Origin: Streptococcus parasanguinis
GTDB taxonomy: Bacteria; Bacillota; Bacilli; Lactobacillales; Streptococcaceae
Reading direction: 5' to 3'
Length of the DNA: 64,000 nt
Assembly (NCBI RefSeq): GCF_019929185.1
Contig: NZ_JAHZPC010000002.1
Location: forward strand, 1 to 64,000
Shown: positions 48,906 through 58,748 of the stretch, one piece after another
Numbering within the stretch: position 1 is the first letter of the stretch
How the letters are laid out: each line of letters starts with the position of its first letter
Notes under the pieces: model-generated
Told to the model about the DNA's origin: nothing
The model's input: only the letters and a program-made list of their open reading frames with translations
Database searches by the model: none
Position numbers and translations under genes: made by a program

Positions 48906-49208
48906 AAGTTTCCTAGATTTTCTAGGAAACTTCAGATTGAGAAAAAGTCACCAGAGAAACTTTCCTTAGGTGAGGACGGACGTCAGCGAACTTCTTCGAA
49001 GTTCCATGACTTAGTTTTGGACCTAAAGTTCCAAAACTCCCGAGTACTAGAAACAATTATGTTTCTAGCACTTTTCTCACAGCAGAAAGTTTCAGCATAT
49101 GTTTGAATAAGGTTAAAAACCTATATCATTTATTCTTTTCAGCATCACTTAGTTTTTTAGCAAAAAAGTTGTGCTTCTTTCTATAGTTTCCTAGAAATCT
49201 AGAAAACT
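48906..49208. other. Tandem hairpin array of unknown function
   Basis: At least six inverted repeats in 300 bases without a gene: 48906-48932 (perfect 12-bp stem AAGTTTCCTAGA), 48988-49004 (GAACTTC/GAAGTTC), 49013-49038 (AGTTTTGGA/TCCAAAACT), 49043-49072 (AGTACTAGAAAC, 11 of 12), 49110-49122 (AGGTT/AACCT) and 49185-49208 (AGTTTCCTAGA, 10 of 11). The first and last stems share AGTTTCCTAGA. On the minus strand the 48906 stem is followed by T residues and can terminate the yesL transcript, but the rest is not explained. Confidence 0.8.
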
Positions 49209-49259
49209 TTATTCTATTTAAATAATATTCTGTATAACATACGTCCTACTTGCTTGACC

Positions 49260-49898
49260 TTATTTTTCAAAGACTCCTCCTTCTTGGATCTTTGAAAAGA
49301 TCTGATCGGTCAGTCGAACATTCAAGAAGCTCCAAAGAGCAAAACCTCCAAAGGTAAAGAGATAAATAGCTGTCAGTAACCGTTCAGGACTACTGAGACT
49401 GATATAAATCACTGCCAGATTGAAAAAGACAAGAAAGATGGTTTGAATAGGATTTAAGAGAGCAATGAGGAAACTATTCAGACAGACCTTTCTTGTAGGG
49501 TCTTCAAAGAGGCCGATATAAGGGAAGATCAGGGTCATCCCTCCACATAGAAGGACGATAAAAGGAAGCAAGATCCAAATCCCATACTCACTTAAGAAGG
49601 CCGTATTTGAAAAAAGACAGTAATCCAGATAAAGTAGCACTGATAAGCCTAGACAAGTCAACCAAATCACCGTCGCTTGCTTGAAATTAGCACGAAAGAG
49701 ACGGAAAAAATGAAAGACGAGATCCGTATCTTCCCCTTTCAACAAGCGGTGCCACATGGTTGCTAAAGCGGTAAGCGATGCACCGATCGTGAAAATCGGA
49801 AGGCAACAAACGATAAACAAGGTGTTCAAGATAATGATGTCTGTCAACCGGGTCAAGGTCTTGACCAAGCGTCCATCCAATGAAAATAATTTTTGCAT
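49260..49898 (-). CDS. yesL: YesL family (DUF624) membrane protein
   Basis: 212 residues from ATG 49898, with AAGGAG upstream. About five membrane spans; the opening LTRLTDIIILNTLFIVCCLPIFTIGAS is the YesL/DUF624 hallmark. These proteins accompany YesMN kinases and LplABC-type sugar importers; the molecular role is unclear. Last gene of the importer operon. Confidence 0.85.
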   Translation of the reverse strand: MQKLFSLDGRLVKTLTRLTDIIILNTLFIVCCLPIFTIGASLTALATMWHRLLKGEDTDLVFHFFRLFRANFKQATVIWLTCLGLSVLLYLDYCLFSNTAFLSEYGIWILLPFIVLLCGGMTLIFPYIGLFEDPTRKVCLNSFLIALLNPIQTIFLVFFNLAVIYISLSSPERLLTAIYLFTFGGFALWSFLNVRLTDQIFSKIQEGGVFEK

Positions 49899-50003
49899 CT
49901 TCTTCTCCTTGTTCTTCATCTCTATTTTCTTCCACTTCCTCCAAGGAAGCACTCAGGGGCTCAACGCCCCTGAGTTACTTACTTGAATCCATTTAGACCA
50001 CTG

Positions 50004-51566
50004 TTACTTCACTTCTTTTTGGTAACGATCATAGGCATCCTGTTGAATCTTCATAAAGTCATCAATGCCCATCTTCTTCAAGGTTGCTTTGTAATCATCC
50101 CATTCTTTTTCGATGCCCCCTTCTACTACCCATTTAGAAGCTTGTTGGGTAACATAAGAGTTGATATCTACATAAATAGAGGATAATTTGTTTAATTCTT
50201 CTTGAGAGTAGATGACATTTGGATATGCTGGCAAAGCGTATTGTTTCAATTCTTTGTCCATCTTCAATTTGAGGCCATCACCCTGTGTTTGGTCGATGTC
50301 GACATGACTATTGATATCATCTGACACATATTTTGGTCCAAAGTCACGAAGGGAATTGATCCAAGCCCATTCATCGGCAGATTTACCATCTTTTGGAGCC
50401 AAGACCTTGTACTTGGCACCATCTTTTTCAGTCGCAATACCAAAGGAGCCATAGAAGTTTTGGATGCTAGCATCATCCGTGTAGAATTTATCCAACCATT
50501 TGAGCAATTTTGCAGGGTCCTTGCACTTATTCGTGATCAGGATTTCATTGCGTCCATAGTTCAAATGATCTGGGTCAGAAATGACATATTGTTTGCCATC
50601 TGGGCCTTTCAATGCTGGAAGAGGAGCATATTCGCTGGCATGTTGGCCAAAGGTTGCATCTGCTGTCCAACCACTTGATACACCGACACGCGCCACTCCC
50701 TTGTCCATCCGTTTGGCAACAGACATGGAGGTATCTTCTGTAAAGAGTTCAGGGTCGATCAAGCCTTTCTTGTAGGCTTCATGCATCGCCGCTATCCCTT
50801 GTTTATAACTTTCTTCCGTCCGGAGGTAGACCGGTTTGCCATCTTTGACGGACATTTCATAGGTATTATCTCCACCCAGACGGTTGTTGAATGGCAAGAT
50901 ATAAGAGAAGGTCGGATCAAAGTTCCCAGAGCCAAATGGAATTTCATCATTGACATCGCCATTGCCATTGGCATCCTTGTCCTTGAAGGCTTGTAAGACA
51001 TTCACCAAGTCGTCATAGGTTTCTGGCATCTTCAAGCCAAGATTGTCCAACCATTTCTTATTAATAAAGAGCTGGTTGCCGACAATTGGCCGCATTGGCA
51101 ATTTCTTAGGCAGACTGTAAATATGACCATCAGGGTTGGTCACCATAGCTTTTAATTTTGGTTCTTTTTCAAAGGCCTTGTTCAAGTTTGGCATATTATC
51201 CTTGATCAAGTCTTCCAATGGAATGAACATATTTTGGTTCTGAGCGATTTCAGAATCCGTGAAGGTATTGGATCCCAAGAAAGCGTCTGGTAAATCTCCA
51301 CTGGCAACAAGAACAGATTTCTTATCCGACCAGTCTGCAGCCACCATGGTATCCCATTTGATCTTGATACCTGATTCCTTGGCTGAATCATCTAGAAAAC
51401 CTTTGTGATAGTCTTCCCCCCAATCCGACCAACGAACGGTCGTGATCTTGAAGGTATTTCCATCATTCTTGTCATTGCTTGATTTATTTGTGGAAGCTCC
51501 ACAAGCCGTCAAGCCAGCTAAAGCAGCTGCTCCAAGGAGCAGATAGGCAAATTTCCTGTTTTTCAT
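50004..51566 (-). CDS. Oligosaccharide-binding lipoprotein (LplA-like)
   Basis: 520 residues: lipoprotein signal ending LAGLTACGAS, then a large solute-binding fold (520 residues is typical of LplA/YtcQ-type receptors rather than the roughly 420-residue MsmE type). It carries a calcium-loop-like DKDANGNGDVNDE segment near residue 195. Probable ligand: a host or plant oligosaccharide. AGGAG upstream. Confidence 0.88.
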   Translation of the reverse strand: MKNRKFAYLLLGAAALAGLTACGASTNKSSNDKNDGNTFKITTVRWSDWGEDYHKGFLDDSAKESGIKIKWDTMVAADWSDKKSVLVASGDLPDAFLGSNTFTDSEIAQNQNMFIPLEDLIKDNMPNLNKAFEKEPKLKAMVTNPDGHIYSLPKKLPMRPIVGNQLFINKKWLDNLGLKMPETYDDLVNVLQAFKDKDANGNGDVNDEIPFGSGNFDPTFSYILPFNNRLGGDNTYEMSVKDGKPVYLRTEESYKQGIAAMHEAYKKGLIDPELFTEDTSMSVAKRMDKGVARVGVSSGWTADATFGQHASEYAPLPALKGPDGKQYVISDPDHLNYGRNEILITNKCKDPAKLLKWLDKFYTDDASIQNFYGSFGIATEKDGAKYKVLAPKDGKSADEWAWINSLRDFGPKYVSDDINSHVDIDQTQGDGLKLKMDKELKQYALPAYPNVIYSQEELNKLSSIYVDINSYVTQQASKWVVEGGIEKEWDDYKATLKKMGIDDFMKIQQDAYDRYQKEVK

Positions 51567-51575
51567 GATCTTCTC

Positions 51576-52472
51576 CTATTCTTTCAAGGCACCTATCATG
51601 ACACCTTGATTAAAGTATTTTTGGACGAATGGATACAGCATCATAATCGGTGCTGTTGAGATAACGATGGCTGCATATTTCATCATATCAGCCTTAATAC
51701 GGAGGTCAGAAGCTACCTCCCCTGTTGCTTGCGATTGCAACATTTGATTACTAATTAAGAGACGGCGCAGGATCAGTTGCAGGGGTTGAAGATTTTCATT
51801 GGTCAAATAAATCAGAGCATTGAACCAAGAATTCCAGATCCCTACTGCTGTCCAAAGTCCAATAACGGCAATAATAGCCTTGGACAAGGGGAGCACGATC
51901 TTTCTGAAGTAATGAATGGTTCCACAACCATCTATCTGGGCAGCTTCCCACATCCCTTCTGGAATACTATTGTTAAAGAAAGTTCGAGCTACAACGATAT
52001 TGTAAGGAGATACTGCAAACGGTACGACCATTACCCAGAAGGTGTCGACCAAGCCCAATTGTTTCACTGTCAAATAAATGGGAATCAAGCCCCCAGAGAC
52101 AAACATGGGAACAATAAAGAAGACACTGACCCATTTCTTAGCAAAGAGGTCCTTTCGCGACAAAGCGTAACCAGCCGGGATATTAATGACCAGGGCAACG
52201 ATGGTCCCTACAACCGTGTAGAGGATGGTGTTGAGATAGCTCTTTAGAAACAAAGGCTGTTCAATCAAGCGTTGATAGCCATCTAGTCGCCATTCCCTCG
52301 GGATAAACCAAACCTTACCAGTTGCCACATCAGACGGATTACTGAAGGAGGCAATAATGACAAACCACAAAGGGTAGACAATCAAGAGAATCAAGCAAAT
52401 CGCTAGACCATAGATAAAAACATCAAAGAGGATTTCTGACTTGGTCTTTCTCGCATGTTGAAACAATTTCAC
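51576..52472 (-). CDS. Carbohydrate ABC permease (LplC/YtcP-like)
   Basis: 298 residues, six spans, EAA loop (SIPEGMWEAAQIDGCGTIHYFRKIVLP). The long Gly/Ala-poor C-terminal YPFVQKYFNQGVMIGALKE is typical of LplC/YtcP. It forms the importer with the upstream permease and the downstream lipoprotein. AGGAGG upstream. Confidence 0.9.
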   Translation of the reverse strand: MKLFQHARKTKSEILFDVFIYGLAICLILLIVYPLWFVIIASFSNPSDVATGKVWFIPREWRLDGYQRLIEQPLFLKSYLNTILYTVVGTIVALVINIPAGYALSRKDLFAKKWVSVFFIVPMFVSGGLIPIYLTVKQLGLVDTFWVMVVPFAVSPYNIVVARTFFNNSIPEGMWEAAQIDGCGTIHYFRKIVLPLSKAIIAVIGLWTAVGIWNSWFNALIYLTNENLQPLQLILRRLLISNQMLQSQATGEVASDLRIKADMMKYAAIVISTAPIMMLYPFVQKYFNQGVMIGALKE

Positions 52473-52487
52473 AATTTCTCCTCCTTT

Positions 52488-53405
52488 CTAGAACAATCCT
52501 GTCTTGGTATAGCGTTTCGCAAACCAGTTGACCGACAGTAAGATGATCAAGTTAACCAAGGTATTAAAGAGACCGATCGCTGTCGAATAACTATATTGAA
52601 AATTAATCATCCCCACTTTGTAGACATAGGTCGAAATGATTTCACTTCCTGCCAGATTGAGTGGATTTTGCAAGAGCAAGACCTTTTCAAAACCAACACT
52701 GAGTAGGCTGCCTGCTCTGAGAATCAAGAGAATCATCGCCGTTGGTAACAGTAAGGGTAAGTCAATATGACGGATTTTTTGCAATCGACTCGCCCCGTCC
52801 ATAGTCGCTGCTTCATAAAAGGTTGGATCAATGGCTGATAGAGCGGCTAGATAGATGATACTATCCCAACCGATATGTTGCCAGACATCACTCCAGACAT
52901 AGACACCCGCAAAGCTACCCGGTTTGGATAAGAGGGCAGGCATCTTTAAGCCGACCAATTTGAGGACATTGGCTAACAGTCCACTACTTGGAGAGAGAAA
53001 AAGAATAATCATCCCACACATGACCATGGTCGAGATAAAATGAGGCAAATAAGTTGTTACTTGAAAGATTTTTTTGAACTTGCCTACACGAATCTGGTTG
53101 CAAATAATGGCTAGAACAATCGGCAAGGGAAAACCAACCAGAATACTGTAAATAGAAATTTTCAAGGTATTCTTCATGGTTGTTGCAAATTGGAAGGATG
53201 AGAAGAACTGGTTAAAATACTTGAGACCAGCCCAAGGACTTCCAAATATCCCAGTAGCGGGAGAGTAATCTTTAAAAGCGATGACTAGACCCGCCATAGG
53301 GATATAGGCAAATAAAATCAATAAAATAATCGATGGCAGGAGCAGCACATATAAAGGAATATTTTTCTTACATTTGCTCTGCTTCGCATTAACTTCGCTT
53401 TTCAT
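52488..53405 (-). CDS. Carbohydrate ABC permease (LplB/YteP-like)
   Basis: 305 residues, six spans, EAA loop (FYEAATMDGASRLQKIRHIDLPLLLP) and the GLVIAFKDYSPATGIFGSPWAGLKYF segment typical of LplB. First gene of the importer operon; AGGAGGG upstream. No ATPase gene is present, so it probably shares MsmK. Confidence 0.9.
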   Translation of the reverse strand: MKSEVNAKQSKCKKNIPLYVLLLPSIILLILFAYIPMAGLVIAFKDYSPATGIFGSPWAGLKYFNQFFSSFQFATTMKNTLKISIYSILVGFPLPIVLAIICNQIRVGKFKKIFQVTTYLPHFISTMVMCGMIILFLSPSSGLLANVLKLVGLKMPALLSKPGSFAGVYVWSDVWQHIGWDSIIYLAALSAIDPTFYEAATMDGASRLQKIRHIDLPLLLPTAMILLILRAGSLLSVGFEKVLLLQNPLNLAGSEIISTYVYKVGMINFQYSYSTAIGLFNTLVNLIILLSVNWFAKRYTKTGLF

Positions 53406-53482
53406 AAGGCCCTCCTTTTCTTTCTCCTTTATTTTATAGGAATCTTTTCCATCTTTATAGAACTTTTTCGTGCATCTTCATT

Positions 53483-53528
53483 CACTTTTCCGTTTTCTCC
53501 ACACAAAAACATGCACTTTCCCGATTTT
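53483..53528. promoter_or_regulatory. Direct repeats, candidate YesN operator
   Basis: CACTTTTCCGTTTT (53483) and CACTTTCCCGATTTT (53514) are spaced 31 bp, three helical turns, as expected for an AraC-type dimer. CCGTTTTC recurs at about 53560. They lie between the divergent importer and kinase genes. Confidence 0.5.
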
Positions 53529-53573
53529 TTTTACTTTACTATCGGTTTTGTTCATGAATCCGTTTTCAAATAG

Positions 53574-53582
53574 TGCTATAAT
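53574..53582 (+). promoter_or_regulatory. Extended -10 of the yesMN operon
   Basis: TGCTATAAT without a clear -35; GAGG and the ATG follow closely. Confidence 0.65.
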
Positions 53583-53600
53583 ATATGTGAGGTGCTCATT

Positions 53601-55268
53601 ATGAAAGCTATTCACAGAAGTACACGAGATCACTCGATTCAATTTTTTTCGCGCCTACTCTTTCTCCTCTTAGTCGTCAATACCTTGATCAACCTTTTGA
53701 TTGGTGGGATTAGCCGAAATTTTATTAAACACCAAAATATGCTCCATTTAGAGGACTCGATTCATATCTATGCGGATTCCTTAAATACAGAGCTTCATTC
53801 CGTTGAGCGTTTTATGTACAGTACCATTAGTCACAACGACTATTTGACAGAGCTCAATACACCGCTTGATTTCACGGATTTTCATGAAAATCTAAAAAAA
53901 TTGCGGATCGATTTCACGGAGTTTCAATACCAGATGGATAGCCCCATTACCTTTTTCATAGAGACAAGAGATATCCCCCATTTTTTCAATGCCTCCAGTC
54001 TTCAACTACCCTACCTAGATTATGTACAATTGAAAGATCATCTTAAGACCTATGACAAAGAAACAGACAAGACCAATCAAAAATGGCAACGAATCAGCCT
54101 GAACCAGCATGATTACCTCTTGAAATCCCTTCATTACAAGGGCAAGGCTATCTATGCCATCATTTCTACCCAGGATATTTTAAGACCCTTGCAAAAGCTC
54201 AATATTGGAAAAAAAGGGCGCTTATCCATCGAACGCCCCAATCAGATCCATGCTACAGATTCCGTCATTCAAGCCGGTAGCAATCAAACCCATCTGCCTT
54301 TTGATCTGTATGTGACGGTCGATTACGGAGACGTTTTCCGTACAAATATCGTACTGGAAACCCTTCTTTCTTTGGTTCCTTTGATCATCGCGGTTCTCTC
54401 TACCATTCTGATCCTTTATATTCGTCAACGGATGATCCAACCGATCAAACGACTCACCCAGCGTCTTTCTCAGCTAGATGCCGCCTCTACCAAGCTAGAT
54501 GTGATCGAAGACCAAGGAATCTTAGAGATCGACCAGGCCAATCACAAACTCAATCAGGTACTGATCCATATGAAAGACCTCCAAATTCGAGCCTACCACG
54601 CGCAACTCAATCTCAAAAAAGTCGAACTCAATTACCTCAAAAATCAAGTCCGACCCCACTTTTACCTCAACATGCTCTCCATGATTCACAGCATGCTGCA
54701 GACCAAGGACTATAAGGAAATCGAGGAGTTGACCAAGGTGACTTCCAACTACTTGCGTCACCTCTTTCAAGCTAACCAAGATTTCAATCGCTTAGTAGAT
54801 GAAATCCAACATATCCGAAATTACCTAGAAATCCAAAAAATCCGCTATGGGGACAGCATCCACTTTGACCTGGACTGGGATCCTCATCTGAAAGATGCGG
54901 CTATTCCCCCTCTGCTTTTACAAACCTTTGTGGAAAATGCCATCAAACACGGCTTTTCTTTCCAAGATTCCTTCCACATTCAGCTTTCCATTCATGAAGA
55001 AGCAAACCAACACCTTGCCATTTCTCTTCAGGATAATGGTCCTGGTTTTAGCTCCGCTATCTTACAAGATCTAGAAGAGAAAAAATCCTTAGTCACTGAA
55101 GATGGCCACCACATTGGTTTGACCAATGCACGAGAGCGACTAGATCTCCTCTATCCAGATCACTACACGCTTCAATTTTCAAATGGATCCCAAGGAGGTG
55201 CCCGCATCCAACTGAGCCTTCCTTATGAACCCTACAAAGGAGACACACATGAATATCCTACTCGTTGA
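53601..55268 (+). CDS. yesM: Sensor histidine kinase (YesM type)
   Basis: 555 residues from ATG 53601 (GAGG upstream). Spans near 16-38 and 254-278 enclose an extracytoplasmic sensor of about 215 residues; HAMP follows; the His_kinase motif is LKNQVRPHFYLNML with H353; the HATPase has NAIKHGF and LTNARERL. In streptococci TCS07/YesMN governs host-glycan use. Overlaps yesN by 20 bases. Confidence 0.9.
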   Translation: MKAIHRSTRDHSIQFFSRLLFLLLVVNTLINLLIGGISRNFIKHQNMLHLEDSIHIYADSLNTELHSVERFMYSTISHNDYLTELNTPLDFTDFHENLKKLRIDFTEFQYQMDSPITFFIETRDIPHFFNASSLQLPYLDYVQLKDHLKTYDKETDKTNQKWQRISLNQHDYLLKSLHYKGKAIYAIISTQDILRPLQKLNIGKKGRLSIERPNQIHATDSVIQAGSNQTHLPFDLYVTVDYGDVFRTNIVLETLLSLVPLIIAVLSTILILYIRQRMIQPIKRLTQRLSQLDAASTKLDVIEDQGILEIDQANHKLNQVLIHMKDLQIRAYHAQLNLKKVELNYLKNQVRPHFYLNMLSMIHSMLQTKDYKEIEELTKVTSNYLRHLFQANQDFNRLVDEIQHIRNYLEIQKIRYGDSIHFDLDWDPHLKDAAIPPLLLQTFVENAIKHGFSFQDSFHIQLSIHEEANQHLAISLQDNGPGFSSAILQDLEEKKSLVTEDGHHIGLTNARERLDLLYPDHYTLQFSNGSQGGARIQLSLPYEPYKGDTHEYPTR

Positions 55269-56793
55269 CGATGATCGTTTTATCATTAAAGCCCTACAGG
55301 AAACCATCCATTGGGAAGCCTTGGGCATTGAGCAGGTATATACTGCCTCCAGTCTGAGCCAAGCCCAAGCCATCATTCAAAGTCACCCAATCGCCCTCAT
55401 GATCAGTGATATCGAGATGCCACAAGGCAGTGGTCTAGATCTCCTAGCCTGGGTCCGATCAGAAAAATATGACATTCAAACGATCTTCCTCACCAATTAT
55501 GCTGATTTCAATTATGCCCAAAAAGCCATTGAACTCCAAAGTTTTGAATACTACCTCAAACCGATTGACCCCGACCGCTTAGAATTTATCATTCAAAAAG
55601 CCCTCAATAAAATCAAGCGCCACAAGAGTGCGGCCCAATTAGCACAGCAAGGACAAAAAGAAGCTGAATTTTGGCATGACTACTTGCGAAAACCGCGTCC
55701 ATCTCAAGCAGAACAGCTCCTTCAAGAAGTAACAAAACGAGGCTATAACCCCAAACCACATGAAGACTACCTCTTAGTCCTCATCACTCTCCACTTAGTT
55801 GAAGAAGACTTTCACCCCAGCGTCCCTTCTTGGCGCTTGCAGCTCCGCCATTGTATCAAGGATCTCTCCCTGGATTACCCTGTCCACTACTGCGCCCTCA
55901 GTAAAATCGAAAGCCAGACCGATCGCTACCTCTGCCTCTTCAAAAAGAATCAGACTACAGAGTGTGCAGACTTCCTAAAGGCTATCCAGCAGAAGATCCA
56001 GCAAGACTTAGACCGATCCTCTATCCTTCTCTATTCAGACGCTATTTCCCTTGAGACGCTCTTGATGAAGGCTCTTCAACTCTGCCAATACAGTGAAGAA
56101 CAAGTCTTCCATTGGAACAGTATCCACTCCTATACTTCTTTGGATGCACAACCTCAAAAGCCCGCTCATCGGACATCGCTCACTTTTACAAATCAGCTAG
56201 AGGCGGAACAGCTCCTCCAAATCATCCATAGCTTAGAGAATCAAGATCGCATCCCGCTCTCAGCTCTGAGTGAACTCCAGCTAGACTGGACCCAGCAAAT
56301 TGGGATTTATCTGGACAAGAACGGCATTCTCGCCCACAAGTTATTTCAAAACAAACACCATCAATTTCTCTTCGAACGACGTTTTCATGCCATCGAAGCT
56401 TTTGAAGCCTATATTGGGGATTACTGGAGCTCTGCTCGCCATTATGTGATCGATCTAGAACACCAATCCAATCTCATCCAGCGGATCACTGACTACATCG
56501 ATCACCATTACAAGGAGGATATCAGTCGCACCAAGCTGGCAGAAATGGTTTTTCTTAGTCCAGATCATCTAGCGCGTGTGTTTAAGCGCGACACCGGCGA
56601 AACCTTGGTGAAATACATCACCGATAAACGGATGGCCGCCGCAAAAGAGATGCTATCGCAAAGCGATACCCCCATTTACCAAGTCGCCCTCCAGGTGGGC
56701 TATGACAACTACTCCTACTTTACAAAGGCTTTTAAACAAAAGGTCGGCCTCTCCCCAGGAGATTACCGCAAACAATGCCACGAAGCCTTTTAA
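55249..56793 (+). CDS. yesN: AraC-type response regulator (YesN type)
   Basis: 514 residues from ATG 55249 (AAAGGAG). Receiver with D54 in MISDIEMP and lysine in YYLKPID; a middle region of about 270 residues without recognised domain; a C-terminal AraC double helix-turn-helix (about 420-510, ISRTKLAEMVFLSPDHLARVFK). Expected to activate the divergent importer operon. Confidence 0.9.
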   Translation: MNILLVDDDRFIIKALQETIHWEALGIEQVYTASSLSQAQAIIQSHPIALMISDIEMPQGSGLDLLAWVRSEKYDIQTIFLTNYADFNYAQKAIELQSFEYYLKPIDPDRLEFIIQKALNKIKRHKSAAQLAQQGQKEAEFWHDYLRKPRPSQAEQLLQEVTKRGYNPKPHEDYLLVLITLHLVEEDFHPSVPSWRLQLRHCIKDLSLDYPVHYCALSKIESQTDRYLCLFKKNQTTECADFLKAIQQKIQQDLDRSSILLYSDAISLETLLMKALQLCQYSEEQVFHWNSIHSYTSLDAQPQKPAHRTSLTFTNQLEAEQLLQIIHSLENQDRIPLSALSELQLDWTQQIGIYLDKNGILAHKLFQNKHHQFLFERRFHAIEAFEAYIGDYWSSARHYVIDLEHQSNLIQRITDYIDHHYKEDISRTKLAEMVFLSPDHLARVFKRDTGETLVKYITDKRMAAAKEMLSQSDTPIYQVALQVGYDNYSYFTKAFKQKVGLSPGDYRKQCHEAF

Positions 56794-56805
56794 AACAAGA
56801 AAAAA

Positions 56806-56843
56806 CCTTTGAAAAAGGATTTCTTTTCAAAGGTTTTATTTTC
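56806..56843. terminator. Bidirectional terminator
   Basis: AAAACCTTTGAAAA/TTTTCAAAGGTTTT stem between yesN and the small membrane gene, whose 3' end it overlaps. Confidence 0.9.
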
Positions 56844-57033
56844 TTTTCTTTCTGATTTCTTTTTCAATGGCACTAGCAATCTTCTCCACCATATAGGCCG
56901 TCTGGAGATTGCGCAAGATCAAGAGGGCCCAAAAGCATGCAAAGAGCATTTGACCCGCCATGGTCGCTTCATTGAAAAAGTATGTCTCCATAGCAGTAAA
57001 GACTGCTATCACTGCAAATTGTTTTCTATTCAT
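56836..57033 (-). CDS. Small membrane protein (DUF3272-like)
   Basis: 65 residues with one or two hydrophobic spans (about 7-40) and a basic tail (EKEIRKKRK). Size, motif and position after dnaX resemble streptococcal DUF3272 proteins. The ribosome site is weak. Function unknown. Confidence 0.55.
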   Translation of the reverse strand: MNRKQFAVIAVFTAMETYFFNEATMAGQMLFACFWALLILRNLQTAYMVEKIASAIEKEIRKKRK

Positions 57034-57071
57034 AAAATTATTTTACCATGATTCAGTAAAAAATTCATGTA

Positions 57072-58748
57072 TTAATCGTCTTGCAGGGTGATTTTATCGG
57101 ATAAAAAGTGAAATTCCTCAGGGATGACACTTTCCTCTTCTTCCACCACTTCCGCTTTTTGCCCACGCGCCTTAGCCGAAAACTCTGCCCGAATTTGAGT
57201 CCATTCTTCCATCGAAACCGCTAAAATCTCTGGCGAGAAACCGGCAGCATTACTGAGGATATTTCCAAACATGGTATTGAGGTTGTCCCGCTTCATGGTC
57301 TGTTCAGCATTAAAGGCAGACTCAAAGGCTAAAATAGCGTGATTTTCATTGGCAGCGACCGGCTGGGATCCGATTAAGAGGGCTTTATCCGCACCTGCCA
57401 AGCTCTCGATGATTTCCCCCCAAGCGTTCTGAAGACGGATCAAGTTGGTCCGTGCCAACTCTGGGTTTTCAACCGCCTCTTGCAAGATCGCGTTGACCTT
57501 GTTTCGATCTGCACGGTAGCCCTTGCTCGACTTGGTTGGGCGAGCTACTGCTGGTTTTGAAGCAGGAAGACTGCTACCTGATTGCGCTAACTGTTGCTTG
57601 AGCTGTGCGACTTCCTTCTTCAAGTCTTCCAGCTGAGCTAGCACATTAGAAGGAACCTCCACAGCAACTGACTTAGAAACTTGACCCGTGCTTTCAGCCA
57701 ATTTAATGGTCATCATTTCAGTATAGATGCGCGGTTGCAGACTATTTTTGATGTCCGCTAGACTAGTCGTCGCCTGATCAATCAGAGCAAAGAGACGAGC
57801 TTGATCGGCTGAAAGGTTGGCCGCGAATAAATCACTAGCATGGGTATTTTCTCCACCTGTTTGGACAATCAAGAGATCTCTCAGGTATTGAAGTAAGTCC
57901 GCGACAAAACGAGCCATATTCTTGCCATTATCAAAGATAATCGCAAGTTGATCCAGCGCAGCTGTCGCATCATGAGCCAGGATGGCAGCCACGTACTGAT
58001 CGAGCGCAGCTAGGCTGATGGAGCCGGTGATCTCTTCGGCAATCGCGGTCGTTAACTCACTACCTGCAGTCAGACTAAGGGCTTGGTCCAAAATGGACAA
58101 GGCATCCCGCATCCCACCTTCAGCGCGTCGAGCGATGATCTGCACAGCATCTGCTTCATAGGCAATCCCTTCTGTAGCTAGGATGCTTTCCAAATGGTGA
58201 ACGATATCCGGCAGTTTGATGGATTTGAATTCAAAGCGTTGGACCCTAGAGAGAATAGTTGCAGGAATTTTGTGCAACTCTGTCGTAGCGAGGATAAAGA
58301 CCACGTTTTCCGTTGGCTCTTCCAGCGTCTTCAACAAGGCATTAAAGGCCCCTGTCGAGAGCATGTGGACCTCATCGATAATGTAAACCTTGTGCTTGGC
58401 TAGACTTGGAGCATAGGTCGACTTGTCGCGAATATCGCGAATTTCATCGACCCCATTGTTAGAGGCTGCATCGATCTCGATAACATCTTCAAGACTCCCA
58501 TTGGTAATGGATTCACAGATATAGCAGTCGTTACACGGCTCCCCATTGACTTGATTAGGACAGTTCATGGCCTTAGCAAAGATCTTGGCCACACTCGTTT
58601 TCCCAGTTCCACGAGGTCCAGAAAAGAGATAGGCATGGCTGATCTTGTCCTGCTCCACTGCCTGTCTCAAAGTCCGTGCCACCACTTGCTGGCCGACCAA
58701 TTGACCAAAGGTCTGGCTACGGTATTTCCGATATAAAGCTTGATACAT
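57072..58748 (-). CDS. dnaX: DNA polymerase III subunits gamma/tau
   Basis: 558 residues: Walker A GPRGTGKTS (44-52), a four-cysteine zinc module (CPNQVNGEPCNDCYIC), Walker B YIIDEVHML, sensor 1 and a tau-like C-terminal extension. It loads the sliding clamp and couples replisome polymerases. The ATG shares a base with the stop of the upstream reductase gene (TAATG), so it is translationally coupled. No obvious slippery sequence was identified by eye. Confidence 0.95.
   Translation of the reverse strand: MYQALYRKYRSQTFGQLVGQQVVARTLRQAVEQDKISHAYLFSGPRGTGKTSVAKIFAKAMNCPNQVNGEPCNDCYICESITNGSLEDVIEIDAASNNGVDEIRDIRDKSTYAPSLAKHKVYIIDEVHMLSTGAFNALLKTLEEPTENVVFILATTELHKIPATILSRVQRFEFKSIKLPDIVHHLESILATEGIAYEADAVQIIARRAEGGMRDALSILDQALSLTAGSELTTAIAEEITGSISLAALDQYVAAILAHDATAALDQLAIIFDNGKNMARFVADLLQYLRDLLIVQTGGENTHASDLFAANLSADQARLFALIDQATTSLADIKNSLQPRIYTEMMTIKLAESTGQVSKSVAVEVPSNVLAQLEDLKKEVAQLKQQLAQSGSSLPASKPAVARPTKSSKGYRADRNKVNAILQEAVENPELARTNLIRLQNAWGEIIESLAGADKALLIGSQPVAANENHAILAFESAFNAEQTMKRDNLNTMFGNILSNAAGFSPEILAVSMEEWTQIRAEFSAKARGQKAEVVEEEESVIPEEFHFLSDKITLQDD

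Noticed and set aside
51777..52247. 156-codon plus-strand frame
   Set aside because: Antisense to the LplC-like permease gene.
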